DNA from: Globodera rostochiensis
Taxonomy: Eukaryota; Nematoda; Chromadorea; Rhabditida; Heteroderidae
Reading direction: 5' to 3'
DNA length: 64,000 bases
Assembly: GCA_018350325.1 (NCBI GenBank)
Contig: JAEVLN010000025.1
Location: 723,799 to 787,798 of the forward strand
The position numbers and the translations under genes are program-made. Under the pieces are notes generated by a model. That model had not been told where the DNA came from. It did no database searches and was given only the letters and a program-made list of their open reading frames with translations. Below are positions 42,721 through 53,676 of this stretch, one piece after another; within the stretch, counting starts at the first letter, position 1; each line of letters begins with the position of its first letter.

Positions 42721-43895
42721 ATGTTTTTTGTTAGAATAAAAATCACTCACAAATCAGATGATTAGGGCGAGGCAAAAATTCAATCTTTAAATAACAACAA
42801 ATAATTCGATCCAAACGTTTTTTGGTGCAACTCAACGAGTTCAAGTTTGCAGAAAAACAGGCATGCCTAAAACCCGGGTCTCTAATCATAATATCTCAAG
42901 AATTTCGAAAATTTTACAAAGATTTTGACTATTTTTTATAATAAATAAAAATGGCCATCGATTGTGAATAGCCAAAATATATTTTATTAAAATAATGTAT
43001 AGCTAACAGCGGGTTATTATGCGCACTAACCGCTAGGAAATACGATTAGGCTGAAATGCTTCAAAGTAGAGACCGGCTTTTTATGGGTTATGTTTTTTTG
43101 TTGAATAGGGAATTATAAGAGAAGCAGTTGAAAAATTTTAGAAATTAGAGCGCTTTTTTAGTCCATACAAATCAGGTATGGGCGCCGCCGACCTCAGAAA
43201 ATTTCGGATCTCGGAAGTCAGAATTCCGGGGCCTAAAAATTTTTCGGAACTCGGAAGTCGGAATTTCGAGTTGCAAAAGTTGTTGGGAAAGATGAAAAAA
43301 GAGGAAACCCCGGCAATCAATGAAGAAGGAGGAAATGATTGGGGACGACCGGGGCAGTTGACTTCATTGGCATTGATTTGGCTGGGCTTTGGTCGTCTTA
43401 GAATATGTGTTTGTGTGTGCCGTTGCATTAACTGTTCCGGAGGCGGTCCCTCCCACCTTTTAGGCTGTTACCCAACACTTTTGGTCACCCCCCCCCCCCG
43501 CCCCAATCACTTCTGATCGGTTCCGGATCACGACCAACCAATCCTTTCCCCCACATTCCTACCCGAATCGGGGGAACTTTCCCCATATTCTGTAAGCCCT
43601 CCCTCCCCACGAATAAAGAACTGAAATTGACATTCGTGCTTGGGGAGGGCAGGCCAAACCCATCGGCCAGTTCCAGTATTCAGTTATAAAAAAAATAAAA
43701 TAATATGCGAAAAGGCTTTAAATCTACTTAATTAAACGTTAAAAGAAGAACAAATTAAGTATTAAGCAAATTAATGCACTAAAATTGGCATTTTTTCAGT
43801 GCATTTTGGTGTTATTTTTTGGCATTTTTGGCATATTTAGGCTTTTTTGGTGCATATATATGCCCATATTTGGCGATTTTTGGTGCATATCGGTC
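42721..43895. other. Gene-free, dispersed repeats
   Basis: 42945-43020 has the catcgattgtgaatagcc dispersed motif. 43190-43280 has tcggaagtcagaattccggg repeats. 43488-43503 is a C-run. 43790-43895 has gcatatttaggcttttttgg AT-rich repeats. The open frame at 43178-43516 runs through repeat sequence and is not accepted. Confidence 0.45.
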
Positions 43896-43911
43896 CGATC
43901 CCTAAACATAA

Positions 43912-44095
43912 CAAAAGTGCCGGCGCAAATGTCCCCGGAGCAAAATGTGCCGGCGCAAATGTCCCCGGAACAAATTTGCCGGCGCAAATGTCGCCGGCGC
44001 AAATGTCCCCGGAGCAAATTTGCCGGCGCAAATGTTTCCGGCGCAAATTTGCCGGCGCAAATGTGCCGGCGCAAATGTCCCCGGAGTAAATCCGT
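43912..44095. repeat. GC-rich minisatellite (GCGCAAATGTCCCCGGAGCA)
   Basis: Variable units of about 12-28 bp built from gccggcgcaaatgt and ccccggagcaaatt, related to the 29-bp array at 9615. Confidence 0.8.
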
Positions 44096-44135
44096 ATTCA
44101 AATGCTAACTATCTGTAGATAAATCGCTACCATTT

Positions 44136-44320
44136 TTGCGAGAAATTCTTTAACACAAAATTATTGGCAAATTTTTGCAATCGAATTTTGCATTTAAATT
44201 ATATAATTAAAGTGTAAATTCAGAAGTTGTTTTTTGCCTAAATAAATGGCAAAGTTTTTGATTTTAGTTTGTGACATTCATTGTAACAAATTCGCTCGAA
44301 AAAGCCGAATCCGTACAATA
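44136..44320 (+). pseudogene. Subfamily B promoter plus signal-peptide fragment
   Basis: The leader agaaattctttaacacaaaa and aattcagaagttgttttttg match the upstream of the copy at 45861. The coding start is shifted (atggcaaagtttttgatttt), and the next words (acaaattcgctcgaaaaagc, gaatccgtacaataacc) encode a damaged NSLEKAESVQ. Homology ends at about 44320, where collagen-gene-like sequence begins. Confidence 0.65.
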
Positions 44321-45230
44321 ACCAGGACATGGTCTTATGTCAGGTGGAGAGATTTTGAAGAATTTAATGCCCTGGGGCCATGGATTAAAAAAAAAGTCTT
44401 AAGGGTTTCCTCTTCCGACATTTGGCGTGAAGTGGAGGTGCTGAAGAAAGCGCCATTCATTAGCCCAAACGGGACATCTACTTTTTGCTGCTGCGCGTAC
44501 TGCTCGACAAGCGTACGCCGGTGGATGGCAGAGGCGGGAGGCGCGCCAACGCATGGCAGAGGCGGGAGGCGCGCCAACGCATGGCAGAGGCGGGAGGCGC
44601 GCCAACGCATGGCAGAGGCGGGAGGCGCGCCAACGCATGGCAGAGGCGGGAGGCGCGCCAACGCATGGCAGAGGCGGGAGGCGCGCCAACGCATGGCAGA
44701 GGCGGGAGGCGCGCCAACGCATGGCAGAGGCGGGAGGCGCGCCAACGCATGGCAGAGGCGGGAGGCGCGCCAACGCATGGCAGAGGCGGGAGGCGCGCCA
44801 ACGCATGGCAGAGGCGGGAGGCGCGTCAGCGTATGGCAGAGGCGGGAGGCGCGTCAGCGTATGGCAGAGGCGGGAGGCGCGTCAGCGTATGGCAGAGGCG
44901 GGAGGCGCGTCAGCGTATGGCGATGCGCGCCTGCAGCAGGCTTCGGTCGTGCAGCGGCGCCAGGCTTATGCAAGCCTGCTGCACGCCGGCATCCCTCGAT
45001 GCCCACAGGGTCCACCTGGGCCGCCCGGTGAACTGGGGCCGGTTGGCGAGTTTGGAGCCGGTGAGCAGCCGTTTTATAAACAAACAATTTCAGAAATAAA
45101 TTTTTTATTTTTTATTTTTTGCTAATTTTTAGAGGGGCTTCCCGGACGCCCAGGCCCAGAAGGCGCGCCTGGTGAGCAAGGGCCGAAAGGACCACCCGAA
45201 TTGAAATGCTTTTTAGGAAAAAAGCGATAG
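44321..45230 (+). pseudogene. Cuticle-collagen-like gene, disrupted by a 28-bp minisatellite
   Basis: The 3' part has clear Gly-X-Y triplets: QGPPGPPGELGPVGEFGA, then an intron at 45061-45132 (gtgagc...ttttag) whose phase joins exactly to EGLPGRPGPEGAPGEQGPKG, ending PPELKCFLGKKR. This is collagen-like, and in this setting nematode cuticle collagen. The 5' part (44330-44520) encodes FNALGPWIKKKVLRVSSSDI, then WREVEVL, and a Cys cluster, possibly a cuticle-collagen N-terminal domain (tentative). Between them lies the minisatellite. The N-terminal frame and the Gly-X-Y frame differ, so with the current repeat number the whole is not one reading frame. The triplet domain is also far shorter than normal. 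Confidence 0.6.
44526..44920. repeat. 28-bp minisatellite (GGCAGAGGCGGGAGGCGCGC)
   Basis: About 14 copies. The first ten or so end in gccaacgcat and the last four in gtcagcgtat. Period 28 is 3n+1, so each added unit changes the frame between the two collagen-like halves. All frames stay open on both strands. Confidence 0.92.
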
Positions 45231-45860
45231 ATCAGCTGAATGTGAATTTTGATGGAATTATAAATATTGTTATGATGGTTTACAAATTATTTTGGTTAAA
45301 AAATATTGACTTAATTAAATTGAAAAATAAACGTTAACCCCCCCCCCCCCCCCACGAGGGGAGGGGTTTGTGAATATTTATTACTCTTTAAAATTTTTTT
45401 GCGATAAATTTAAAAATAATTAAATTTAAAAATTTGAATATTGAACGAAATTTTTTAACACAAAAATAATTGACAAATTTTTCCAAATCAAAGTTTCCGT
45501 TGAAATCATCAAATGTTTTTTTTTGAATTCGAGTGTGAAGGATTTTTTGAAAATTTTTTTCTTTGTTTTGTCAGAAAGTTTTGGCAAAAGTGGATATTAT
45601 CCCAGACTAATTCTGATCATCCGGTTTCTAATCGAAGCGACCGGAAATTGTCATCATTTCCTCCATTTGTGATTAATAATTTTAGGGTTGGCAGAAATTT
45701 TGAAAATGATGGGCCTTATTGATTTTCCGAGTGACTCCAATTTATTTGGACTATTTATCATTTTCGTTATTTTATTTAATTTTGTGAATATTTATTATTC
45801 ATTAAGCGAGAAATTCTTTAACACAAAATATTAATTCAGAAGTTGTTTTTGGTCAAAATA
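45231..45860. promoter_or_regulatory. Spacer and conserved upstream block of subfamily B
   Basis: 45336-45354 is a C-run. 45640-45725 (gcgaccggaaattgtcatca ... gattaataattttagg ... ggcagaaattttgaaaat) matches 50170-50260 upstream of another B copy in the same relative orientation and at similar distance. 45805-45860 is the agaaattctttaacacaaaa leader shared by B copies. Confidence 0.5.
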
Positions 45861-46931
45861 ATGGAAGAGTTTTGTTTTTTAATTTTGGTGGCATTCTTCG
45901 TAACAAATTCACTGGACAAAGCCGAATCCGTACAATTAGAGGAATTGGAGGAATTGCCACTTCAAACATTTGACGAATTATTCGTAGATGAATGGTGGGA
46001 CAAAGATGAAGCCGAAGATTTGAAAATGCCGGCGCCAACAAACTTTCGACAAAATGTCCATCACCAAATCGACCGGCAGAACACCCTAATTGAACCCAAT
46101 TCAACTGATCACTCTGGACAAATTGAACCCAATTCAACTGATCACTCTGGACAAATTGAACCCAATTCAACTGATCACTCTGGACAAATTGAACCCAATT
46201 CAACTGATCAGCTTGGACAAATTGAACAAAATTCAACTGATCAGAATCCTCCTCTCACAAACTCTAATAATGCCAAAAATGGCAAAGAACTTATTGCGGA
46301 AGATGAGCGAAAACGTTCAATTGTTGGCAAGTTCCTTGCAATAAAAGACGAATTTAAGCAAAAAGGAAAATATTCAACAAAAGAATGGGCTCAAATTGAA
46401 AGGAAAATTTCTAAACATTTTAAAGTCAATCGCTCAAAAATATATGAATGGAAAAAAGAATTTGACCTACGTCGAATAAATCCAAAAAATGAGCGAAAAT
46501 TTTTGGTAGAGAAATTGATCAAATGAAAGCCGAGTTACAGCGGAACGGATTCAAAAACTCTCAAAATGAATTAGATAAAACTGTTGCAAAAGAGTTGGGC
46601 CTTAATTTTACAACAATTTACGCTTGGAAACGTGAACTTGGCCAAACCAGTGAGTATTTCAAAACAAATTTTTGTTAATTTATTTATATTAATTAAAAAT
46701 TCGTTTACAGCACCAAAAAAATATCACCACATCAAACAAAAGGAATTGATGAAACTTTATTATGAAATTAAAGGCAAAAAGGCTAAAATGAGTGACGAGG
46801 ACATTACCAAAATGTTGAAAATTGGAAGACGCACTTTGTATAATTGGAAAAAACAATTCAAACGACAGCAATTGCAGCCAAATTCTGTCGATGGACATTC
46901 TGTGGAAGAGAATGCCGCGGCAAATGTTTAG
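45861..46931 (+). pseudogene. Subfamily B HTH-family copy, one-base deletion in HTH2
   Basis: Exon 1 45861-46649, intron 46650-46710 (gtgagtatttc...tttacag), exon 2 46711-46931. Signal peptide MEEFCFLILVAFFVTNSLDK. FDELFVDEWWDKDE. Then four to five copies of an 11-residue repeat (SGQIEPNSTDH). HTH1 is FKVNRSKIYEWKKEFDLRR. The frame breaks near 46516, where gagaaattgatc lacks one T present in other copies (gagaaatttgatc). Past it HTH2 (ELGLNFTTIYAWKRELGQ) and HTH3 (MLKIGRRTLYNWKKQF) are open. The stop at 46929 replaces the CAG that continues the tail elsewhere. One base separates it from a full gene, so it is a recent pseudogene or a sequencing error. Confidence 0.75.
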
Positions 46932-46963
46932 GAAATTGATAACCCGAATTCGGGGAATATTTG

Positions 46964-48911
46964 ATGAAACAACGGGCAATAATTTTCGACAAATTCAAAA
47001 AAAAAAAAAATTATAACTCTGAAAAATAAATAAACAAAAGAATTATTTCAAATGGGTATTTATTTATATAAATCATATTTTTTAATAATTATATCACCCC
47101 GAATCAATATTCCACATCTCATAATATTTTTTTAAAATAATCACCTATAAAATAACGATCGATTGTGAATAGCCCAAATGAAATATTTTAAATAATTTTT
47201 ATGGCTAGGATTTTTAGGTTTGAAAAATCTCGAAATAGGTACCTTATGTGGAAAAAGTGCCAAAATAGCTAATAAAAATCGGGTTTATAAGGAAAAAATT
47301 AGTTCAAAAAAACAAAAAATAGCATTAAATTAAAAACTTGTTTTTTTCCATGGTAAAATTTTCAATCAGAAGGGCTGCTATTTTTAGGCAACAAAAATTG
47401 CAAAATGCGCCTAAAAAAGCACGAATTTTATGAAGGATCCTGACAAAAAAATGCAATCTATTTTATGTGCAAAAATCCCAAAATAGTTTTTTTTAGGTTC
47501 GGATAGGTGGGTTAAAACTAGTGTTCGGCACGGTACAGTAATACCGCGGTATTTTTCGGTATTACCGCGGTATTTTTTTCGGTATTTATACCGAAATAAC
47601 GATACCGATAAAAATTGGAGATTTCGGTATTTTTTGGTATCGGTATTTTGAAAATGGTTTATATTTTTGATAATATTTTCCGTAGTGATGCACGAGAGTC
47701 TCGATCTCGAGTATCGACTCTAGAAAAGGTAAAAACTGGGGTTGGACAAGAACGGGTATCCGGAAGCGGGACAAGGACCGGTATCCGGGTGTTTGGGCAA
47801 ATTATCCGGTCTCCGGGTGTCCAGGATCCGGAATACCCGGTTGGATCCGGGCGGGTTAAGCACCCCTAATGGTGGTATTTTTCGGAGTTTTTTTAATGGT
47901 GTTAGCGCTAGTAAAATTTTTAGATTTTGAGCGAAATTTTGCGATTTCCTATTAAAATTAAATAGAGAGATATGGGCTTCTATAATTTGTTTTTTATAAT
48001 TAGTTACAAATTTCACGAAATAATTAGCTTTCTCAACAAAAATTGCTCAAATTGTGCTTTTGGGGAACAAGTCATCAAGAAAAATGAAATAAAAACCAAA
48101 AATGCAACCACTGCGCTATACGAGAATTTGATGAAAATGTTGGGCAAAAGATATTAAATTTTGGATTTCTAAAATATGATTTGTCATTATTAGGGCTGCG
48201 ATCTTTATGGAAATCCATATTTTTTTGCGCACTCGGAACACGTATAAATGCCATAAATGGTGTTTTTAGCTTTGGTTAGAGCGTCTAGAGCCCATTTTAT
48301 AATCCATATTTTCCATATTTTTCCATATTTTGCGATTTTTATCCATATTCCATATTTCTTCCATATTTCGCCATTTTTCAAAAAATTCTTTAACAAAAAT
48401 GCAATAAAACAAAAAATGCCCCCCTAAGGATCGATTTTTTCAAAAAATACACCCCTAAAAAAGACTTTTTCGCGACTAAAAATTCAGCCACTAAAAAATG
48501 AAAATTTTTTATATTCTGCTTTTTTCAAAATTTTTCTCTGAAGTGCCTTTAATTTGCATATAAAATTTTTTATTTTTTTTATTACTTCAATTAGGAAATT
48601 TTGCCCATTTTTTGCTATATTTGAAATATTTTTTATCAATATTTTGTCCATATTTCGTCCATATTTTGCAATTTTTGCCCATATTTTGCGATTATTCATC
48701 CATATTTTATGGCCATATTTCGAGATTTTTTATCCATATAAATCGCAGCCCTAGTCATTATGTATTGTGAGGAAGTGAGTGATATTTAACTCAAAATTGT
48801 TCAAAAAGCAAAAATTACAACAAAAAACAAATAATGATCGAATCCTGCTTATTGAACGATTTTGGGAAAAAGATTCTTTTTCAAAAATTTAAATCATGGA
48901 ATTGAAACTAT
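46964..48911. other. Gene-free, several dispersed repeats
   Basis: 47160 has the gatcgattgtgaatagccc motif. 47370-47470 is a MITE-like diverged piece. 47535-47650 has repeats of ggtattaccgcggtattttt. 47687-47730 is a TCTCGA element end. 47750-47870 has ccggtatccgggtgtttggg repeats. 48240-48745 has ccatattttgcgatttttat repeats in both orientations. Confidence 0.5.
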
Positions 48912-50013
48912 TCATTTAAATGCTCCCTAAATTAGAGTTATCAATTTCCTGAACATTTGCCGCGGCATTCTCTTTCACAAAATGGCTTGCCTTTTTCCAA
49001 TTACACAAAGTGTCTCTTCCAATTTTCAACCTTTTGGCAATGTCCCCAACACTCATTTTAGGATTTTGGTCCTTAATTTGATAATAACGTTTCATCAATT
49101 TCTTTTGTTGGTTGTGGGAATATTTATGTTGTGGTTCTGTAAAAGAATTTAATTACATATAAATAATAAAATAGTTTCAAACTACTCACTGGTTTGGCCA
49201 AATTCACGTTTCTAAGCGTAAATTGTTACAAAAGTGAGGCCCAACTCTTTTGCGACAGTTTCATCAATTTGATTTGAATAAGAGTTTTTGAATCCGGCCC
49301 GCTTTAACTCGGCTTTTCTCTGATCAAATTTCTCTACCAAAATTTTTCGCTCATTTTTTTCAGTGTACACTTTTCGACTTAGGCCAAATTCTTTTTTCCA
49401 TTCATATACTTTGTTGCGACTGACTTTTAAATGTTTGGCAACTTTCCTTTCAATTTGAACCCATTCTTTTTTCGAATATTTTCCTTTTTGCTTCAATTCG
49501 TCTTTCATTTCGTGGAATTTGTCAACAATTTTAAGTTTTTCGTTTGTAAACATTTCTTTGATTATTTCGTTTTGTTCTTCGCTATTTTTGCATTATCAGA
49601 GTGATTAGACTCTGTAAGAGGAGGATTCTGATCACTTGAATTGTGTTCAATTTGTCCAAGCTGATCAATTGAATTGGGTTCAATTTGTCCAAGCTGATCA
49701 GTTGAATTGGGTTCAATTTGTCCAAGCTGATCAGTTGAATTGGGTTAAATTGTCCAAGCTGATCAGTTGCATTGGGTTCAATTTGTCCAATTTGGGTGTT
49801 CTGTCGGTCGATTTGGTGATGGACATTTTGTCCAAAGTTTGTTGGCGGCGTTTTCAAATATTCGGTTTCATCCTTGTCCCACCAGCCGTCTCCGAATATT
49901 TCATCAAATGATTTGAGTGGCGTTTCCTCCAATTTTACTTTTACGGATTCGGCTTTGTCCAGTGAATTTGTTGCAAAAAATGCCACCAAAATTATAAGCC
50001 AAAACTCTTCCAT
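48912..50013 (-). pseudogene. Subfamily B HTH-family copy, frameshift plus nonsense
   Basis: Exon 1 from 50013: signal peptide MEEFWLIILVAFFATNSLDK, SFDEIFGDGWWDKDE, HHQIDRQNTQIGQIEPN. A base is lost in the second 11-residue repeat (49746), so the rest of the repeat array is read out of frame. The later frame carries HTH1 (LKVSRNKVYEWKKEFGLSR) and HTH2 up to LTFVTIYA, where the conserved Trp codon is TAG. The donor is gtgagtag. Exon 2 (49140-48916) encodes HTH3 (RLKIGRDTLCNWKK), a short deletion, and the tail VQEIDNSNLGSI. Two to three lesions. Confidence 0.82.
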
Positions 50014-50119
50014 TTTATTTTGTTAAAATAATCTCTGAATTTAGGTACATTTAGGATATAAAATTAAAAAAACGTAAATTTAAAAGAATAATAAATATTC
50101 ATAAAATAAAATAAAAAAA

Positions 50120-50300
50120 TAAAATGGTGAATTTTTTAGCCCAAATAAACTGGAATCACTCACAAAGTCAATAATGTTGGCGATTATTTTCCAAATTTCT
50201 GCCAGCCTAAAATTATTGATTACAAAATGGAGGAAATTGTGACAATTTCCGGTCGCTTCTAATATTCCTGACATCTCATAAATATTTCCTAATCTTTTGA
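50120..50300 (-). promoter_or_regulatory. Conserved upstream block of subfamily B
   Basis: About 85 bp here match 45640-45725 closely (ctgccagcctaaaattattg, caatttccggtcgcttct), 140-280 bp upstream of the start at 50013. It may be promoter or a transcribed 5' sequence duplicated with the genes. Confidence 0.45.
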
Positions 50301-50539
50301 ACCGTGACCAAATCAATATTCCTGACGTCTAATTTTGACTAATAATTTTATAAAACCCTTTAAAATTATTTCTTTTTATAAAACCAATTATTAATTGAGA
50401 TTTTCAAATTAATTGGGTTTGGGTAAATTAATTAATGATAACATACAAACTAAATTGAGTTTTTCCAATTAAACTTTTGAGCCCAACTCCTTAATAAAGC
50501 CTATTTTTAAATCAACATTGTGATACATTAAATTAGGGT

Positions 50540-50668
50540 TCAGCCCGACCCCTCGGGGGCGGAAAAATCGGGGTGCTCGGGGTAGGCGCATCGCTTCTTG
50601 CGCATGATGGCTTTGAGTTTCAGTTCAAAAGGGATTCGGTAATGGTTGAGAAGATAGAATACTGGAAC
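50540..50668 (-). CDS. Orphan 3' terminal exon
   Basis: Acceptor tttacccag, then VPVFYLLNHYRIPFELKLKA, IMRKKRCAYPEHPDFSAPEG, stop at 50540-50542. GC content and codon choice rise sharply against the AT-rich flanks, which supports real coding. I do not recognise the family. No preceding exon was found on the minus strand up to the next repeats, so the gene is either split or truncated. Confidence 0.45.
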   Translation of the reverse strand, partial: VPVFYLLNHYRIPFELKLKAIMRKKRCAYPEHPDFSAPEGSG

Positions 50669-51034
50669 CTGGGTAAAGATAAATATTCATAAAATTAGGG
50701 AGATGTATATTTTGCCCATTTATTCTTCAGAGGCCGCCATAATGCAAAGGACGCATTCATGTGCACGCTCCATGGCATAAGAATCAAGGAGTTCGATTTA
50801 AATTAGGGTTAATAAGAAATGCGCAACATTCACACAACCATCTGTACGCGGTGCAGCCGAGGACTTGAAGCAGCGCGCGAGAGCTCCAAATCCAACGGGG
50901 ACTAGAGAAGCTGTAGCCACGGCAGGGCTGCTCTAAATGAAGAAGTACGGGTTAATGCACCGTCAAGCAGTGCAAAGGCACAGACCTTTTGACGTAAGAG
51001 ACGAAAAGTAGAAAGAACAGTTGGGGACAGAGGC
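50669..51034. other. Spacer, no gene identified
   Basis: Mixed-composition sequence without splice-compatible open frames that I could support. Confidence 0.35.
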
Positions 51035-51289
51035 ATGGACAATGCAAATCCGCTTGAAATGGTCATTCCTCAACATTTGGAGCCTACCGTAGTTCTGAAC
51101 GAAAACATTAACATCGCTGAGGCAACCGAGAAAGATCATTGTTTTTGCGACTCCGAGTGCTTTGAATATGCTCGAAAAATTATCACGCTGAGGTCGCGGT
51201 CGACGGACGGCACATTTGATTGCGTCCCTATTTATAGGGGACGGGCTCCAGCCCTGGCCCAATCTACTGCAGGCCGACGACGACGATGA
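51035..51289 (+). CDS. Unassigned 84-aa open frame
   Basis: Opens MDNANPLEMVIPQHLEPTVV, then ENINIAEATEKDHCFCDSEC and FEYARKIITLRSRSTDGTFD. Amino-acid composition is ordinary rather than low-complexity, unlike most open frames nearby. There is no signal peptide, domain or upstream exon evidence. It could be an exon of a larger gene or chance. Confidence 0.25.
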   Translation: MDNANPLEMVIPQHLEPTVVLNENINIAEATEKDHCFCDSECFEYARKIITLRSRSTDGTFDCVPIYRGRAPALAQSTAGRRRR

Positions 51290-51424
51290 CCATGGTGATG
51301 ATGATGATGATTGAAGATGAGGGGAAGACCATGAAGAAAAAGATTGAGGATTGATTACTCAACGTCCTCCTCATCCGGATTCGTCCTTTTAATGCATCCA
51401 TCCCACGACACTCCGTGTCCGTTA

Positions 51425-51475
51425 GTCCTGGAGGTCCAACAACAACGACGACGACAACAACGACAACGATAATAA
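51425..51475. repeat. CAA/CGA trinucleotide microsatellite
   Basis: caacaacaacgacgacgaca acaacgacaacg run. Short simple-sequence repeat. Confidence 0.7.
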
Positions 51476-51512
51476 AAGATCGTCAGCAGCAGCTGAACGT
51501 GTTCCCTGGTTT

Positions 51513-53313
51513 GGGCATATCGCCTATCGCAATCGCATTGGAAAATGATATCGCTTATCGCATATCGCCGATCGATTTTTTTATGGCGCGATTCTCATTC
51601 CTGGTACCGACCGAACCTTCTGGCCGATCACTACTCATGACCACAGCCCCCTGACCTCGGCAAAAATGAATTTTGTCACTCAATGATGCCATCTTTAGGG
51701 GGTGTATGTTAACCACGCCCCCGAGTCGGGCATAGGGTTCGGAGATTAGGGTTTGCGGGGTTGGAAGTGTCTGGGTCGGGAAAACCCCGAAAAATGGCCT
51801 AAATTGGCGGGGTCTGGGACAGAGTGTCAACCCTAATTAGAAATAATTTGATATTGTTTTAAGCATAACAAAACAAAATTTACACCCGTAATTTTCGCAC
51901 TTTTTAGGTCATAATAGTAGGGCCGGGATTTATATGGACTATAAAAAGTGAAATATTGACTTAAAATGTGAAATCAAGGGTAGACGTAACATGGATTCAG
52001 GTTCACGAATATTCTAAAATAATGCCTGCTTGGTGTTGGATTTTGGGTTAATAAACAATTTTGAAACGAATCTTGAGAATTAAATTTTCAAAATTTTCCT
52101 GCTCCTGTGGGATTCCTGTAAAAAATTTAACGGGGTTTTTACGGGAATCCCGTTTGAAATTCCTGTACTGAAATTTTTCCCCAAAAAAATAGTTTTTTTA
52201 GGAATTCTGCCCCATTTTTGCTTCAGACTCAGCAGCCCTTTTTAGTCCTATTTTAACTTTTTTCTGTGGGGGTGGGGAATGGTCGAAAAATTAAAATTTT
52301 TGATGAAATTTGTTAGGAAAAAATAATTTTTTTTTTGTGGGTTTTTGGAATTTAAACAGTTAAAAACATTTGTTTTTGCTGGATTTTAAAATTATCGCTA
52401 TCGTGCGATATTTATTGCTTTGGGCATATCGCATATCGCTATCGCATTGGAAAATGGTTTTACCGCTAATCGCATATCGCTATCGCATTGGAAAATGGTT
52501 TTACCGCTAATCGCATATCGCTATCGCATTGGAAAATTTGATATCGCATATCGCCGATCGCTTTTTTTATGGCTCGATTCTCATCCCTGGTACCGACCGA
52601 ACCTTCTGGCCGATCACTACTCATGACCGCAGCCCCCTGTCCTCGGCAAAAATAAATTTTGTCATTCAATGATGCCATCTTTAGGGGGTGTATGTTAACC
52701 ACGCCCCCGAGTCGGGCATAGGGTTCGGAGATTAGGGTTTGCGGGGTTGGAAGTGTCTGGGTCGGGAAAACCCCGAAAAATGGCCTAAATTGGCGGGGTC
52801 TGGGACAGAGTGTCAACCCTAATTAGAAATAATTTGATATTGTTTTAAGCATAACAAAACAAAATTTACACCCGTAATTTTCGCACTTTTTAGGTCATAA
52901 TAGTAGGGCCGGGATTTATATGGACTATAAAAAGTGAAATATTGACTTAAAATGTGAAATCAAGGGTAGACGTAACATGGATTCAGGTTCACGAATATTC
53001 TAAAATAATGCCTGCTTGGTGTTGGATTTTGGGTTAATAAACAATTTTGAAACGAATCTTGAGAATTCATTTTCAAAATTTTCCTGCTCCTGTGGGATTC
53101 CTGTAAAAAATTTAACGGGGTTTTTACGGGAATCTCGTTTGAAATTCCTGTACTGAGATTTTTCCCCAAAAAAATAGTTTTTATTAGGAATTCTGCCCCA
53201 TTTTTGCTTCAGACTCAGCAGCCCTTTTTAGTCCTATTTTAACTTTTTTCTGTGGGGGTGGGGAATGGTCGAAAAATTAAAATTTTTGATGAAATTTGTT
53301 AGGAAAAAATAAT
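51513..53313. repeat. Tandem segmental duplication, two units of about 0.8-0.9 kb
   Basis: 51513-52330 and 52422-53313 are near-identical in direct orientation. Both begin with gcatatcgc/atcgcattggaaaat repeats, share taccgaccgaaccttctggc, ggggtgtatgttaaccacgc and gtctgggacagagtgtcaac, and end gaatggtcgaaaaattaaaa. The second unit has two extra copies of a short tatcgcattgg repeat. No gene lies inside. Confidence 0.85.
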
Positions 53314-53676
53314 TTGAAAACAAGGTCAGAAAAATTAGAAAAAGTCAAACTAATGGTATTTTGAAATTCTCCTGACATCTTTTGCAAGCCGGAATTCCGG
53401 TTCCCGCCTTTTTTTGGTTTCCGGTTACATCCCGGATACACATAAATTAATAGAAAGCATTGGCACTGGCATAATTGGACCAATTCCACGTCAATTCCGC
53501 CGGCAAACTGCGCAAGTTGGGCAATATAAAAGTGGCTTGTTGTAAGCCAAAATTAGGTGGTTTCAGAAATTCTTTAACACAAAAATAATTTACATATTTT
53601 CCATCTGTTTATTATAGAATTAATAGGAATTTCATATAATTGCCCCTAAATTCAGAGTTTATTTTGCCCTAATAAA

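Noticed and set aside
44335..44806. Minus-strand frames of 107-147 aa rich in CHALARLPPLP
   Set aside because: Antisense translation of the 28-bp array.
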